A stretch of 64,000 bases of DNA from CAYUVH01 sp964448135 (GTDB lineage: Bacteria; Verrucomicrobiota; Verrucomicrobiia; Limisphaerales; UBA8199), in NCBI GenBank assembly GCA_964448135.1, contig CAYUVH010000006.1, forward strand, positions 298,764 to 362,763. Reading direction: 5' to 3'. Below, piece by piece: positions 8,060 to 16,295 of this stretch (positions within the stretch are counted from its first letter, which is position 1; every line of letters starts with the position of its first letter). Position numbers and translations under genes: made by a program. The notes below the pieces were generated by a model. The model was not told the origin of the DNA and ran no database searches. It saw only the letters and a list, made by a program, of their open reading frames with translations.

Positions 8060-10669
8060 TTAGTCCAGGGGACGAATCTGCGGACCGTCGTCGTGGGACG
8101 GGCGATCCGGTTGTTCGCTGCGGTTGCCACCACGGTCGTTTCCATGATCGCTGACGCGCTCGTTGCCGCGGTCAGGACCACGCTGCTCATTGCCACGATC
8201 AGGACCGCGTTGTTCGTTGCCACGGTCGCCGCCGCTGCTGCGTTGGCCGCCCTGACCACCCTGACCACCGCGGTATCCGCCGCCGCCACCGCCACCGCCG
8301 CGATTTCCGCCGCGGTCACCACCACCACGACGATCTCCGCCGCCACCGGGCCGCGGTCCGCGGTCGCCACCACGGCGATCTCCGCCGCCGCCACCGCGAG
8401 CTTCACGGTAACCTCCGCGGTCACCACCCCGGTCGCCGCCGCGATCTCCGCCACGCTCGTCACGATAACCACCCCGGTCACCGCCAGATTCGCCGCCTTC
8501 GCCCGCGGGAGGAGCGGAGCCTTCGCCACCGCCTTCAGGCGAGCCGCCGCCCATTTCGGCGTCACGCTCGGCCATCGCGGCCCGGCGTGAAAGTTTCACG
8601 CGGCCCTTTTCGTCCACGCCCAGGCACTTGACCCAGATTTCATCGCCCATCTTGACGATGTCTTCGGTCTGCTTGACGCGGAAGTTCGCGAGTTCGCTGA
8701 TGTGCACCAGGCCGTCCTGGCCGGGCAGGAATTCGACAAACGCGCCGAATTCCTTGATGGTGACAACCTTGCCACGATAGATCTTGCCGATTTCGGCCTC
8801 GGCGCTCATGCCCTGGATCGCGTCCTTGGCAATCTTCATCCCTTCCGCCGAAACGGAGTAGATGTTCACCGTGCCATCGTCTTCGATGTTGATTTCGCAA
8901 CCCGATTCCTCGACCAGGCGCTTGATGTTCTTGCCGCCGGGTCCGATCAGCGCGCCGATCTTCTCCGGGTTGATCTTCAAGGTCTCGATGCGCGGGGCGT
9001 ACTTGCTGATTTCCTTGCGCGGCTCGGCGATGGTCTTCGCCATTTCCGCCAGGATGTGCAGGCGGGCGACGCGCGCCTTTTCGACGGCCTCGGCCATCAG
9101 GCTGTGCGGGATGCCCGGCAGCTTCAGGTCGAGCTGGAAGCCGGTGATGCCCTTCTCGGTGCCGGCGAGCTTGCAATCCATGTCGCAGAACGCGTCTTCC
9201 CAGCCGATGATGTCCGTGAGGAGCTTGTATTCGTCAATCTTGTGGTCGTCACCGTAAATGGTGCAAATGCCCACGCTGATGCCGGCAACCGGGCGGGTCA
9301 TCGGCACACCGGCGTCCAACAGGGCGAGGGTGCCGCCGCAAACGCTGGCCATCGAGGTGGAACCATTCGATTCCATGATCTCGCTGGTGACGCGCACCGC
9401 ATACGGATACGTGGTGAGCGGAATCATCGGTTCGATGGAACGTTCCGCCAGGGCGCCGTGGCCGATTTCGCGGCGGCCGGGGCCGGAGATGCGGCCGGTT
9501 TCGCCGACGGAGAAATTCGGGAAGTTATAATGCAGGATGAACTTCTTCTCGGTCTTGCCGCCGGTCCACGCGTCAAACTCCTGGGCGTCTTCGCCGGTGC
9601 CGAGGGTGACGAGCGTGATCGCCTGGGTCTCGCCGCGCTGGAACAGTGCCGAGCCGTGAGCGCGGGGCAGGATGCCCACTTCGCTGTAAATGGAACGAAC
9701 GTCCTCCGTGCCGCGGCCGTCGAGGCGTTTCCCGTCCTTCATGATGAGCGCGCGAACACTTTCCTTCTGGATGTAGTAGAACGCGTCCTTGAGCACGAAC
9801 TCGGTCACCTTCTCCGCGCCGAATTTCTCGACGAGCTTCTTGCCGATTTCCGAGGTCAGCGCGGCCACGGCGCCTTCGCGGGCCAGCTTGCCCGGCGTCA
9901 GCAACGCCGTCACCATGCGATTACCGGCGAGCGACTTGGCTTCCTTGAGAATTTCCTCGGGGACGATGTTCAGCACGAGTTCGCGCTTCTTCTTGCCGCC
10001 CTTGGCGGCGAGTTCCTTCTGCGCCGCGATGAACGGCTGGATGGCTTCCTGCGCGAACTTCAGCGCGGCGTTGAAATCGGCTTCGGTGATTTCCTTCGCG
10101 GCGCCTTCATACATGACCACGTCGTTTTCGTTGCCGACGTAAACCAGGTCGAGGTCGCTGTCCACCATCTCCTGGTGGGTGGGATTGGCGATGAACTTGC
10201 CGTTCACGCGGCCGACGCGCAACGCGCCGAGCGGACCGGCCCAGGGAATGTCGCTGACCATCAGCGCCGCCGAGGCGCCGTTGAGGGCGAGCATATCGGG
10301 ATCGTTCTCGCCATCCGCGCTCAGGACGATGCATTGAACCTGGACTTCATTGTACCAGCCCTTCGGAAAGAGCGGGCGGATGGGACGATCAATCAGGCGG
10401 CAGGTGAGAATTTCCTTCTCGGTCGGCCGGCCTTCGCGCTTGAAGTAACCGCCCGGGAACTTGCCCGCGGCGGCGGCTTTTTCGCGATAATCAACGGTGA
10501 GCGGGAAGAAATCCTGGCCGGGCTTGGCTTTGGGCGCGCCTACGGCGGCAATAATGACGATCGTTTCGCCCATTTGGACCGTCACGGCACCGTCGGCTTG
10601 CTTGGCGATTTTCCCTGATTCGACGGTTATCTGCTTGTCCCCGATGAGGGCACTGATTTTCTCTGGCAT
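8060..10669 (-). CDS. pnp: Polyribonucleotide nucleotidyltransferase (PNPase) with long RG-rich tail
   Basis: An 869-residue phosphorolytic 3'-5' exoribonuclease of the RNA degradosome type. In order it shows two RNase PH domains (about 1-230 and 310-540, the second with RISGPGRREIGHG), a KH domain with IGPGGKNIKR near 570, an S1 domain near 625-690, and a tail of about 150 residues (from around 715) built of RGG, GGDRGG and GNEQRGPDRG repeats. Typical PNPases end near 700-720 residues, so the tail is an addition. Such RGG tails bind RNA or favour condensates in other proteins. The gene follows rpsO on the same strand, the classic rpsO-pnp order. Confidence 0.97.
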   Translation of the reverse strand: MPEKISALIGDKQITVESGKIAKQADGAVTVQMGETIVIIAAVGAPKAKPGQDFFPLTVDYREKAAAAGKFPGGYFKREGRPTEKEILTCRLIDRPIRPLFPKGWYNEVQVQCIVLSADGENDPDMLALNGASAALMVSDIPWAGPLGALRVGRVNGKFIANPTHQEMVDSDLDLVYVGNENDVVMYEGAAKEITEADFNAALKFAQEAIQPFIAAQKELAAKGGKKKRELVLNIVPEEILKEAKSLAGNRMVTALLTPGKLAREGAVAALTSEIGKKLVEKFGAEKVTEFVLKDAFYYIQKESVRALIMKDGKRLDGRGTEDVRSIYSEVGILPRAHGSALFQRGETQAITLVTLGTGEDAQEFDAWTGGKTEKKFILHYNFPNFSVGETGRISGPGRREIGHGALAERSIEPMIPLTTYPYAVRVTSEIMESNGSTSMASVCGGTLALLDAGVPMTRPVAGISVGICTIYGDDHKIDEYKLLTDIIGWEDAFCDMDCKLAGTEKGITGFQLDLKLPGIPHSLMAEAVEKARVARLHILAEMAKTIAEPRKEISKYAPRIETLKINPEKIGALIGPGGKNIKRLVEESGCEINIEDDGTVNIYSVSAEGMKIAKDAIQGMSAEAEIGKIYRGKVVTIKEFGAFVEFLPGQDGLVHISELANFRVKQTEDIVKMGDEIWVKCLGVDEKGRVKLSRRAAMAERDAEMGGGSPEGGGEGSAPPAGEGGESGGDRGGYRDERGGDRGGDRGGDRGGYREARGGGGGDRRGGDRGPRPGGGGDRRGGGDRGGNRGGGGGGGGYRGGQGGQGGQRSSGGDRGNEQRGPDRGNEQRGPDRGNERVSDHGNDRGGNRSEQPDRPSHDDGPQIRPLD

Positions 10670-10885
10670 AACATGCTGAGGCCACCACTGCCGCCGGGAA
10701 ACTTCAGTGAACTCCGAAAACTCTCGGAGCTGAACGAAATCACCCGCTGCAGCGGAGACCTTTTCTTTTTACGCGAGGGTTAAGCGGAGAACCGGGCCGT
10801 TCGCGTTTGCCAGCACGGTTCAGAAATCCTTCCGGGAGGCGCGTCACCGCGCCCGCCCGGGCGCGAACCGACGCCTGGACCGGGG

Positions 10886-11143
10886 TTACTTCCGAAGCTT
10901 TAGCTTCTTTGTAACCGTCTGATAGCGACTGACATCCGTCACCTGGAGATAATCCAACAAACGGCGGCGCTGGCCGACCATGACCAGCAACCCGCGGCGG
11001 GAGCTATGGTCCTTCTTGTTGGTCTGCAAGTGCTCGGTAAGGTGGTTGATCCGCTGCGTCAAAAGCGCGATCTGGACGTCGGCGGAGCCGGTATCCTTCT
11101 CGTGCAGCTTGAAATCTGTAATCGTCTTCGTCTTTGCTTCCAT
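10886..11143 (-). CDS. rpsO: 30S ribosomal protein S15
   Basis: 85 residues, close to the usual 88-89. The central signature TGSADVQIALLTQRINHLTEHL and RRGLLVMVGQRRRLLDYL are standard S15. S15 binds the central domain of 16S rRNA. A 216-base spacer with GC-rich palindromic segments separates it from pnp. In other bacteria the two genes are co-transcribed and PNPase regulates its own message, which may hold here but is not shown. Confidence 0.97.
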   Translation of the reverse strand: MEAKTKTITDFKLHEKDTGSADVQIALLTQRINHLTEHLQTNKKDHSSRRGLLVMVGQRRRLLDYLQVTDVSRYQTVTKKLKLRK

Positions 11144-11299
11144 ACTATCTGTCAGCCCACTGGGGGTCGCTATTCGGCTACTTGAATTTTAAAAACTAAT
11201 ACTAGCTGGGTTTCACCAGGGGTGTAAAGCCTTATTCCGGCTCAAAAACAGCCAGCCGCGCCCTCACACTTTTCGGCCTCGACGCCCCCCGACCGCCTT

Positions 11300-11350
11300 T
11301 CCCTCCACTCCTAATCCTACTCTTAATCCTAATCCCGACCCCGCCATCCA
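11300..11350. repeat. Iterated CTAATCC spacer repeat
   Basis: Imperfect iterations of CCTAATCC/CTTAATCC occupy the divergent spacer between rpsO and purS. Related words recur near 50091-50130 and 52816-52850 in phage-block spacers. Confidence 0.6.
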
Positions 11351-11388
11351 CTACATCACAACCAGCCTGTCACCGACCTGTAACCGGC

Positions 11389-11486
11389 CTGTTACCGGGT
11401 TTGTTACCGGGTCCATGCCACTTTTGATCAATGTTTTCAGGGGTTGTTACCGTGTTACCGGGTTTCCAGGGGATATACACCCCCCG
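11389..11486. repeat. Conserved spacer element A (TTACCGG version) upstream of purS
   Basis: Two GTTACCGGG words 12 bases apart are followed by CCACTTTTGATCAATGTTTT, then two more GTTACC words and a closing GGGGATATACACCCCC motif. The same architecture and spacing occur upstream of dapF (15339-15437) with GTTGCAC words instead. It sits about 70-165 bases before purS, in a position where a leader or control region would be. Confidence 0.7.
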
Positions 11487-11557
11487 TATAGAAATTCCTC
11501 GCCTCCGAGCCCCACCGCCTCCAAAATCCGCCCGAACCGGGGTCAACCCGCTTCCCG

Positions 11558-11797
11558 ATGAAAGCAAAGATCATTATCACGCCAAAAAAGGCCGTTCTCG
11601 ATCCCCAGGGCAAAACCGTCCAAACCGCCCTCGCGCATATGGGTTTCACCGGGGTGGGTGATGTCCACGTCGGCAAATACCTCGAAGTCGAACTCACCGG
11701 CTCCGACCGCGAAGCCACCAAAAAGCAGGTGGACGATGCTTGCCGGCGCTTGCTCAGCAACCCGGTCATCGAAGACTACCGCTTCGAATTGGAGTAA
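11558..11797 (+). CDS. purS: Phosphoribosylformylglycinamidine synthase, PurS subunit
   Basis: 79 residues, the normal size for PurS, with MKAKIIITPKKAVLDPQGKT and GDVHVGKYLEVEL typical of the family. PurS bridges PurQ and the small form of PurL in the fourth step of purine synthesis. purQ follows after nine bases, so the two are almost certainly co-transcribed. purL is not in this window. Confidence 0.95.
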   Translation: MKAKIIITPKKAVLDPQGKTVQTALAHMGFTGVGDVHVGKYLEVELTGSDREATKKQVDDACRRLLSNPVIEDYRFELE

Positions 11798-11806
11798 GTT
11801 GTCCCG

Positions 11807-12559
11807 ATGAACTTCGCGGTGCTTCAATTTCCCGGTTCGAATTGCGACCAGGACGTCGTCCACGTCCTGCGCAACGTCCTTGGCCACTCCGTCCGCCTAC
11901 TCTGGCACAAGGAAGCCTCGCTCGGCGACGCCCAGGCCGTGATCGTCCCCGGCGGCTTCAGCTACGGCGATTACCTGCGCACCGGCGCCATCGCCCGCTT
12001 CAGCCCCGTGATGCAAGCCGTCCAAGCCTTCGCCGCCCAGGGCGGACCCGTGCTCGGTATCTGCAACGGCTTTCAAATTCTCTGCGAAGCCGGCCTGCTG
12101 CCCGGCGCCTTGATCCGTAATCGTTCCCTGCAATTCCGCTGTGAAAGCGTCTTCCTGAAAACGGTGACGCCCGACTCCCCGTTCACCAACAAGATCCCCT
12201 CCGACAAATACCTCCGCCTCCCCATCGCCCACGGCGAAGGTTGTTTCTTCGCCGACGAAGACACCCTGGCAAAACTCAAATCCAACAACCAGATCCTCTG
12301 GCGTTACGTGAACGAGCGCGGCGAAACCGCCGACACCGCCAATCCCAACGGCTCCCTCGATCACATCGCCGGCATCTGCAACCAAGCCCGCAACGTCGCC
12401 GGCCTGATGCCCCACCCCGAGCGCGCGAGCGAAACCATTCTCGGCTGCACGGATGGCCGGTTGATTTTCGAGAGCTTGATTTCGTGGCTGGAGAAACGCT
12501 CGCCTGAAAAGGCGACGGTGGCTGAAGAGAAGCGCGAGTTGGCGGCCGCGAGTTCCTAA
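11807..12559 (+). CDS. purQ: Phosphoribosylformylglycinamidine synthase, glutaminase subunit PurQ
   Basis: A 250-residue class I glutamine amidotransferase that supplies ammonia to PurL. The nucleophile elbow GICNGFQ places Cys at about residue 86, and PHPERASE near 200 gives the His and Glu of the triad. PGGFSYGDYLR is characteristic of PurQ. The last 20 or so residues are an alanine- and glutamate-rich tail that is not part of the family core. Confidence 0.95.
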   Translation: MNFAVLQFPGSNCDQDVVHVLRNVLGHSVRLLWHKEASLGDAQAVIVPGGFSYGDYLRTGAIARFSPVMQAVQAFAAQGGPVLGICNGFQILCEAGLLPGALIRNRSLQFRCESVFLKTVTPDSPFTNKIPSDKYLRLPIAHGEGCFFADEDTLAKLKSNNQILWRYVNERGETADTANPNGSLDHIAGICNQARNVAGLMPHPERASETILGCTDGRLIFESLISWLEKRSPEKATVAEEKRELAAASS

Positions 12560-12574
12560 AGCGGAGGCCGTTGC

Positions 12575-13153
12575 GTGGCGAAGAAGACCATTGCAATTCT
12601 GCTGTTCGACGAAGTTGAGGTCCTCGATTTTGGCGGTCCTTATGAGGTGTTTGCCGCGTCCCGCGATGAATCGGACCAGCCGTATTGCCAGGTTTTCACC
12701 GTCGCCGCACGGCCGGAGGTAAAGTGCTACGGCGGGTTGCGGGTGCTGGCGGACTTCGATTTTCAGAACTGTCCGGCGTTTGATGTTTTGATCGTCCCCG
12801 GCGGCCCGGGAGCGCGGTTGGAAATCGAGAAGCAGGCGTCGGCCATCCGGTTCATTCAGGAACGCGCCGCGCAGGGGAAATTGATCGCGTCGGTCTGCAC
12901 GGGCTCCTACTTGCTCGCGCTCGCAGGTTTGCTGGACGGACAACGCGCGACGACCCACACCGCCCGGCTTGCGGATTTTGCGGCCCGGTTTCCGGCCATC
13001 AAAGTCGTCAAAGAAAAGGTCGTGGACGGAGCTCAGGTAATGACTGCGGGTGGCGTAAGCTCAGGCATAGACCTGGCACTGTTCCTTCTCGAACGGTGGT
13101 TCGGTCCTGATGCCCGGCGCCGCGAGGCGGTTCGATTAGATGGACCCTGGTAA
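12575..13153 (+). CDS. DJ-1/PfpI family protein, isonitrile-hydratase-like
   Basis: 192 residues with a GTG start at 12575. The fold signature LLFDEVEVLDFGGPYEVF at the N-terminus, PGGPGAR, and the nucleophile elbow SVCTGSYLLALAGLLDG (Cys near residue 108) place it in the DJ-1/PfpI group closest in style to isonitrile hydratases and the ligand domains of GATase-like AraC regulators. No AraC DNA-binding domain is present. It follows purQ by 15 bases and may share its transcript, although no purine role is known for this family. Confidence 0.85.
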   Translation: MAKKTIAILLFDEVEVLDFGGPYEVFAASRDESDQPYCQVFTVAARPEVKCYGGLRVLADFDFQNCPAFDVLIVPGGPGARLEIEKQASAIRFIQERAAQGKLIASVCTGSYLLALAGLLDGQRATTHTARLADFAARFPAIKVVKEKVVDGAQVMTAGGVSSGIDLALFLLERWFGPDARRREAVRLDGPW

Positions 13154-13184
13154 AGCTAGCCTCCCGAACAAGGGTCTCACCTGA

Positions 13185-13388
13185 TCTGAGGGCCAAAGGC
13201 CCGGCGCCATACCAGCCTGGGCCGAAGGCCCAGGAACAGGCATCCAAATACCAATCTGAGGGCTGAAGGCCCGTCCCATGCGTTGAAGCGTGCGATATGG
13301 GGCGGGCCTTCAGCCCTTATCTGATCCCCGCTTATTCCCGGGCCGCTGGCCCAGGCTGCTATGGTGCCGCGCCGTTGGCGCTCAGGCC
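13185..13388. repeat. Long REP/BIME-like imperfect inverted repeat
   Basis: The left arm (GAGGGCCAAAGGCCCGGCGC ... GGCTGAAGGCCCGTCCC) is matched in reverse by the right arm (GGGCGGGCCTTCAGCCC ... GCGCCGTTGGCGCTCAGGCC). The arms are about 90 bases each and contain several GGGCYGAAGGCCC hairpins. The right arm includes the TGA stop codon of the glycosyltransferase gene, so insertion may have reset that gene's end. Confidence 0.85.
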
Positions 13389-14572
13389 TTGGACGTCTTT
13401 GAATCCTGCTCCAGGCACATCCTATACGCGTATAAAAAATTCCCCGCCATCTTCTCCGGAGAAAGATAATCCCGCACCCAAGCCAGCGTCGCCGGATCCA
13501 CTTCCCCTTTGCCGAAACGCGGGTGGGCACACGCCGTGCGAATCGCGCGGACGAAACCCTCCAGATCACCCACCGGGAAAACCAAACCGTTCTTGCCGTG
13601 ATAAATGTAATCAGTGATGCCGCCGACACTCGACGCCACCACCGGCACACCCGCGACCGCCGCTTCCTTCACGGCATTCGGACTCGTGTCCGCGCGGGTG
13701 GGGAGCAACAGCATGGTGGCGGTCTCCAATTCGCGAGCCACCGCGTCGGGTGGCAGATGGACTTTGATCTCGATCCGATCCCAGAGTTCACGTGATGCCG
13801 AAGCGCGCAGCGAATCCAGATATTCCTTCTCCGGGTCCGTCACAATCGTCAGTCGGAAGGCGAATTCTTTTCGTAGCCGGTCCAACGCCTTGATGAGCAG
13901 ATCAGTACCCTTGCGCGCCGAAAGTCCGCCGATCGAAATGAAATGAATCGGCGAAGTCTGTGGCCGGCGCTGCACCTGGGCAAATGCCCGATTCGGAGCG
14001 TGCTCGGCCTGGATCACGCGCATCTTGGGATAGCGATCGCCGAGAAACTTCACCGCAAACGCCGACTCCGTCGTCACCACTCGCGCGCGGGGCAGGGCGC
14101 GGTTTTCCAGGCGCTCCGTAAATTTATCGTATTTGCCGAGCGGCGTCATCTGCTTGTACCAGGCGAACAATCCCTGCACCGTAAACACAAATGGGCGGTG
14201 CAGCCGGGACGCAATCAGTCCCGCGCCTTTTTCCATGCCCCAAGCGTGAACAATATCGGGTTGGATCTCCGCGCAAACCTTGCGAATCAATTTCGTGTCC
14301 AGCCAGAAGAGCGAAGCCAGCCGCAGGGACACGGCGGCCTTAATCACGTGAAACGTCACGCCATTGCGCTCGAAAGAAAAACTCTTCGCGATGCGTCCGC
14401 GAAAGAGGATGACGTGCAATTTTACACTTGGATCGCGCTCAAATTCCGCAAGCAGCACGAGCTGCCAGGTCGCCGGATGCCGGCGCGGCAGCGAGCGGAT
14501 CGCCTCCGGCGCGTCCGGCAGCCATTCGACCGGGAAGTCGGAGATCCAGGCGACTGTAAGCGGTTTTTTCAA
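13382..14572 (-). CDS. Glycosyltransferase, GT4/GT1 type
   Basis: 396 residues with the two-Rossmann GT-B layout. ISIGGLSARKGTDLLIKAL near residue 215 begins the C-terminal donor domain, and DTSPNAVKEAAVAGVPVVAS near 315 is the E-x7-E region of the family. The sugar and acceptor are unknown. It stands alone on the minus strand, well away from the sugar-nucleotide cluster at 32-38 kb. The last residues (EQDSKTSKA) abut the REP element that supplies the stop codon. Confidence 0.85.
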   Translation of the reverse strand: MKKPLTVAWISDFPVEWLPDAPEAIRSLPRRHPATWQLVLLAEFERDPSVKLHVILFRGRIAKSFSFERNGVTFHVIKAAVSLRLASLFWLDTKLIRKVCAEIQPDIVHAWGMEKGAGLIASRLHRPFVFTVQGLFAWYKQMTPLGKYDKFTERLENRALPRARVVTTESAFAVKFLGDRYPKMRVIQAEHAPNRAFAQVQRRPQTSPIHFISIGGLSARKGTDLLIKALDRLRKEFAFRLTIVTDPEKEYLDSLRASASRELWDRIEIKVHLPPDAVARELETATMLLLPTRADTSPNAVKEAAVAGVPVVASSVGGITDYIYHGKNGLVFPVGDLEGFVRAIRTACAHPRFGKGEVDPATLAWVRDYLSPEKMAGNFLYAYRMCLEQDSKTSKA

Positions 14573-15338
14573 CGGCGCCGCTTCGGAAAGCGTTTTCCCC
14601 TGCGGGCCGGGGGATTTTGTTCAATTTCTCCGGGCCGGTAAAGTTGATTTCGCCCGGCCCGCTTTTCCACCGTAGCAGCTGAGGTAACGAGGCTCCATAA
14701 TTCCGATTACCCTCTGCGGTCGCCTTCCCCAAAGAGTGACTGAAACTGCTGGGATCCAAATACTCTCCCTCTCCTTTGGGACAGGGTCGGCCCGTCCGCC
14801 GTAGCTTCAGCGAAGGCGGAGGTGAAGGGAATTTGACTTCCCAACTGAATCATTCGCGTCGGAGAGAGGGTTTGGGGCTTATCCGCCATAGCGTCCTCGC
14901 GATAAAGGATGAGGGCGAGAATCACGCTCTTGGATTCCTTCCGCCGGGTTCTTGACATCCGTCCCCATCGTGCCATTGTCCTCTCGGAGGGATTTCTCGC
15001 CCGGAGATCGCCGGTTGGTTCAACCGATTTTCATGCGGGCGCAACCAGGGAAAATTTCAATGCCGACGAAAAGAAAGCCGGAGCGACCATCCTATGGTGA
15101 CGGATGAAAAGCGAAAGCCCGTGTACGGAGCATGAATATACACCCAAACAATTCCCAATTCCTAAATGGAGCTTGGAGCTTGGTGTTTATCTGGTCCTTG
15201 GTTCTTGGTCCTTGGAGCTTTCTTTCCCCTCCGGCCGGCCGCCTCTCTCAAAGCTCATTTCAACCAATGAATTCGGGCCTTGTTGCGGCTTGCACCCCAA
15301 TTCCGATCAATATTTACGGCCCTTTCTCAATTTGTTTC
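14573..15338. other. Gene-free spacer with dispersed repeats
   Basis: I find no credible gene. Around 14780-14835 is an imperfect palindrome built on CCGCCGTAGCTTCAGCGAAG. Around 15145-15225 are iterations of GGAGCTTGG and GGTCCTTGGTTCTTGG, a word family that recurs at 7462-7492, 44030-44062 and 49238-49272. Short frames through this stretch are repeat translations, not genes. Confidence 0.6.
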
Positions 15339-15437
15339 GCCTTTGTTGCACCTTGTGTTGCACCCTGCAACTCACTTTCACCCAATGTTTATGCGGTTTG
15401 TTGCATGTTGCACCTTGATTGGGGGTATGCCACCCCC
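15339..15437. repeat. Conserved spacer element B (TTGCACC version) upstream of dapF
   Basis: Same layout as element A before purS: two GTTGCACC words 12 bases apart, then CTCACTTTCACCCAATGTTT, then two more TTGCA words and a closing GGGGGTATGCCACCCCC palindrome. The framework (CACTTT, CAATGTTT, closing GGGG-TAT-CACCCC) is shared with element A while the internal word differs. It ends 44 bases before the dapF start. Confidence 0.7.
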
Positions 15438-15481
15438 TACCCAGCTTGCCTCAACCCGATTGCGCCTCTATCCTTGCGGCT

Positions 15482-16291
15482 ATGGTGCTGAATTTCACCA
15501 AAATGAACGGCGCGGGGAACGATTTTGTCGTCGTGGACAATCGTTCGAAGAGCATTCGCCTGACGCCGGAACAGATCGTGCGCATTTGCGACCGCCATCG
15601 CGGCGTGGGCGCCGATGGCCTGATGCTCTGGATACCGAGTGTATCCGGGAAAGCCGACTGGGCGTGGGATTTTTACAATAGCGACGGCAGCATGGGCGAA
15701 ATGTGCGGCAACGGCGCGCGCTGCTTCGCGCGGTTCGTCCAGAAGCACACCGGGACGAAGGAAGGATTTACGTTTGAGACGGGCGCGGGAATCATTCGCG
15801 CGGATTTCAAGGGCGAGCGCGTCACCGTTAATCTGACCTCGCCGCAGGATTTGCGCTTGAACGAGCAGGTGCCGCTGCGGGATGGAGCGCAGACAATCCA
15901 TTCGCTGAATACCGGCGTGCCGCACGCCGTATTGTTCGTGGCGGATGCCGACCAGGCAATGGTGATGCAACACGGGCCGGAGATCCGGCGGCACGCGCAT
16001 TACGCGCCCCGCGGGACAAATGTGAATTTCGTGCAATTGCTGGGCCCGGGAAAAATTCGCGTCCGCACCTACGAACGCGGCGTGGAAGGCGAGACGCTCG
16101 CGTGCGGCACCGGCGTCTCCGCCGCGGCCATGATTACCGCGCGACTGCACAAACTCGGCTCTCCCGTAAAAGTCCAGGTCCAGGGTGGCGACGAATTGGA
16201 AGTCAGCTTCGAGGAGAAGGATGGCCGGTTTTCGAACGTGAAGCTGACCGGCCCGGCGGATTTTGCCTTCGAAGGAAAAATCGAAATTTAG
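15482..16291 (+). CDS. dapF: Diaminopimelate epimerase
   Basis: 269 residues. The ATG at 15482 begins MVLNFTKMNGAGNDFVVVDN, the normal N-terminus, so the longer upstream frame is rejected. The two catalytic cysteines are seen in MCGNGARC (about Cys 75) and ACGTGVSAA (about Cys 208). It converts LL- to meso-diaminopimelate for lysine and peptidoglycan. It is the first gene of a compact dapF-dapA-dapB-folK run. Confidence 0.97.
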   Translation: MVLNFTKMNGAGNDFVVVDNRSKSIRLTPEQIVRICDRHRGVGADGLMLWIPSVSGKADWAWDFYNSDGSMGEMCGNGARCFARFVQKHTGTKEGFTFETGAGIIRADFKGERVTVNLTSPQDLRLNEQVPLRDGAQTIHSLNTGVPHAVLFVADADQAMVMQHGPEIRRHAHYAPRGTNVNFVQLLGPGKIRVRTYERGVEGETLACGTGVSAAAMITARLHKLGSPVKVQVQGGDELEVSFEEKDGRFSNVKLTGPADFAFEGKIEI

Positions 16292-16295
16292 GAAT

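Noticed and set aside
8702..10618. Plus-strand open frame of 638 codons opposite pnp
   Set aside because: Antisense of a certain gene; the frame is open only because of high GC and codon bias, and its product has no domain.
11389..11486. Purine riboswitch upstream of purS
   Set aside because: Position is right, but I do not see the conserved purine aptamer core, and the same framework precedes dapF, which is unrelated to purines.
14707..14976. Minus-strand 89-codon frame in the spacer after the glycosyltransferase
   Set aside because: Product contains repeat-coded words (AFAEATADG) and no family match; a translated palindrome.
15339..15437. Lysine riboswitch upstream of dapF
   Set aside because: Too short for the lysine aptamer and shared in framework with the purS element.
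15104..15491. Overlapping short frames rich in SLVLGPWSF-like words
   Set aside because: Translations of the GGTCCTTGG spacer repeat; the same peptide appears wherever the repeat occurs.
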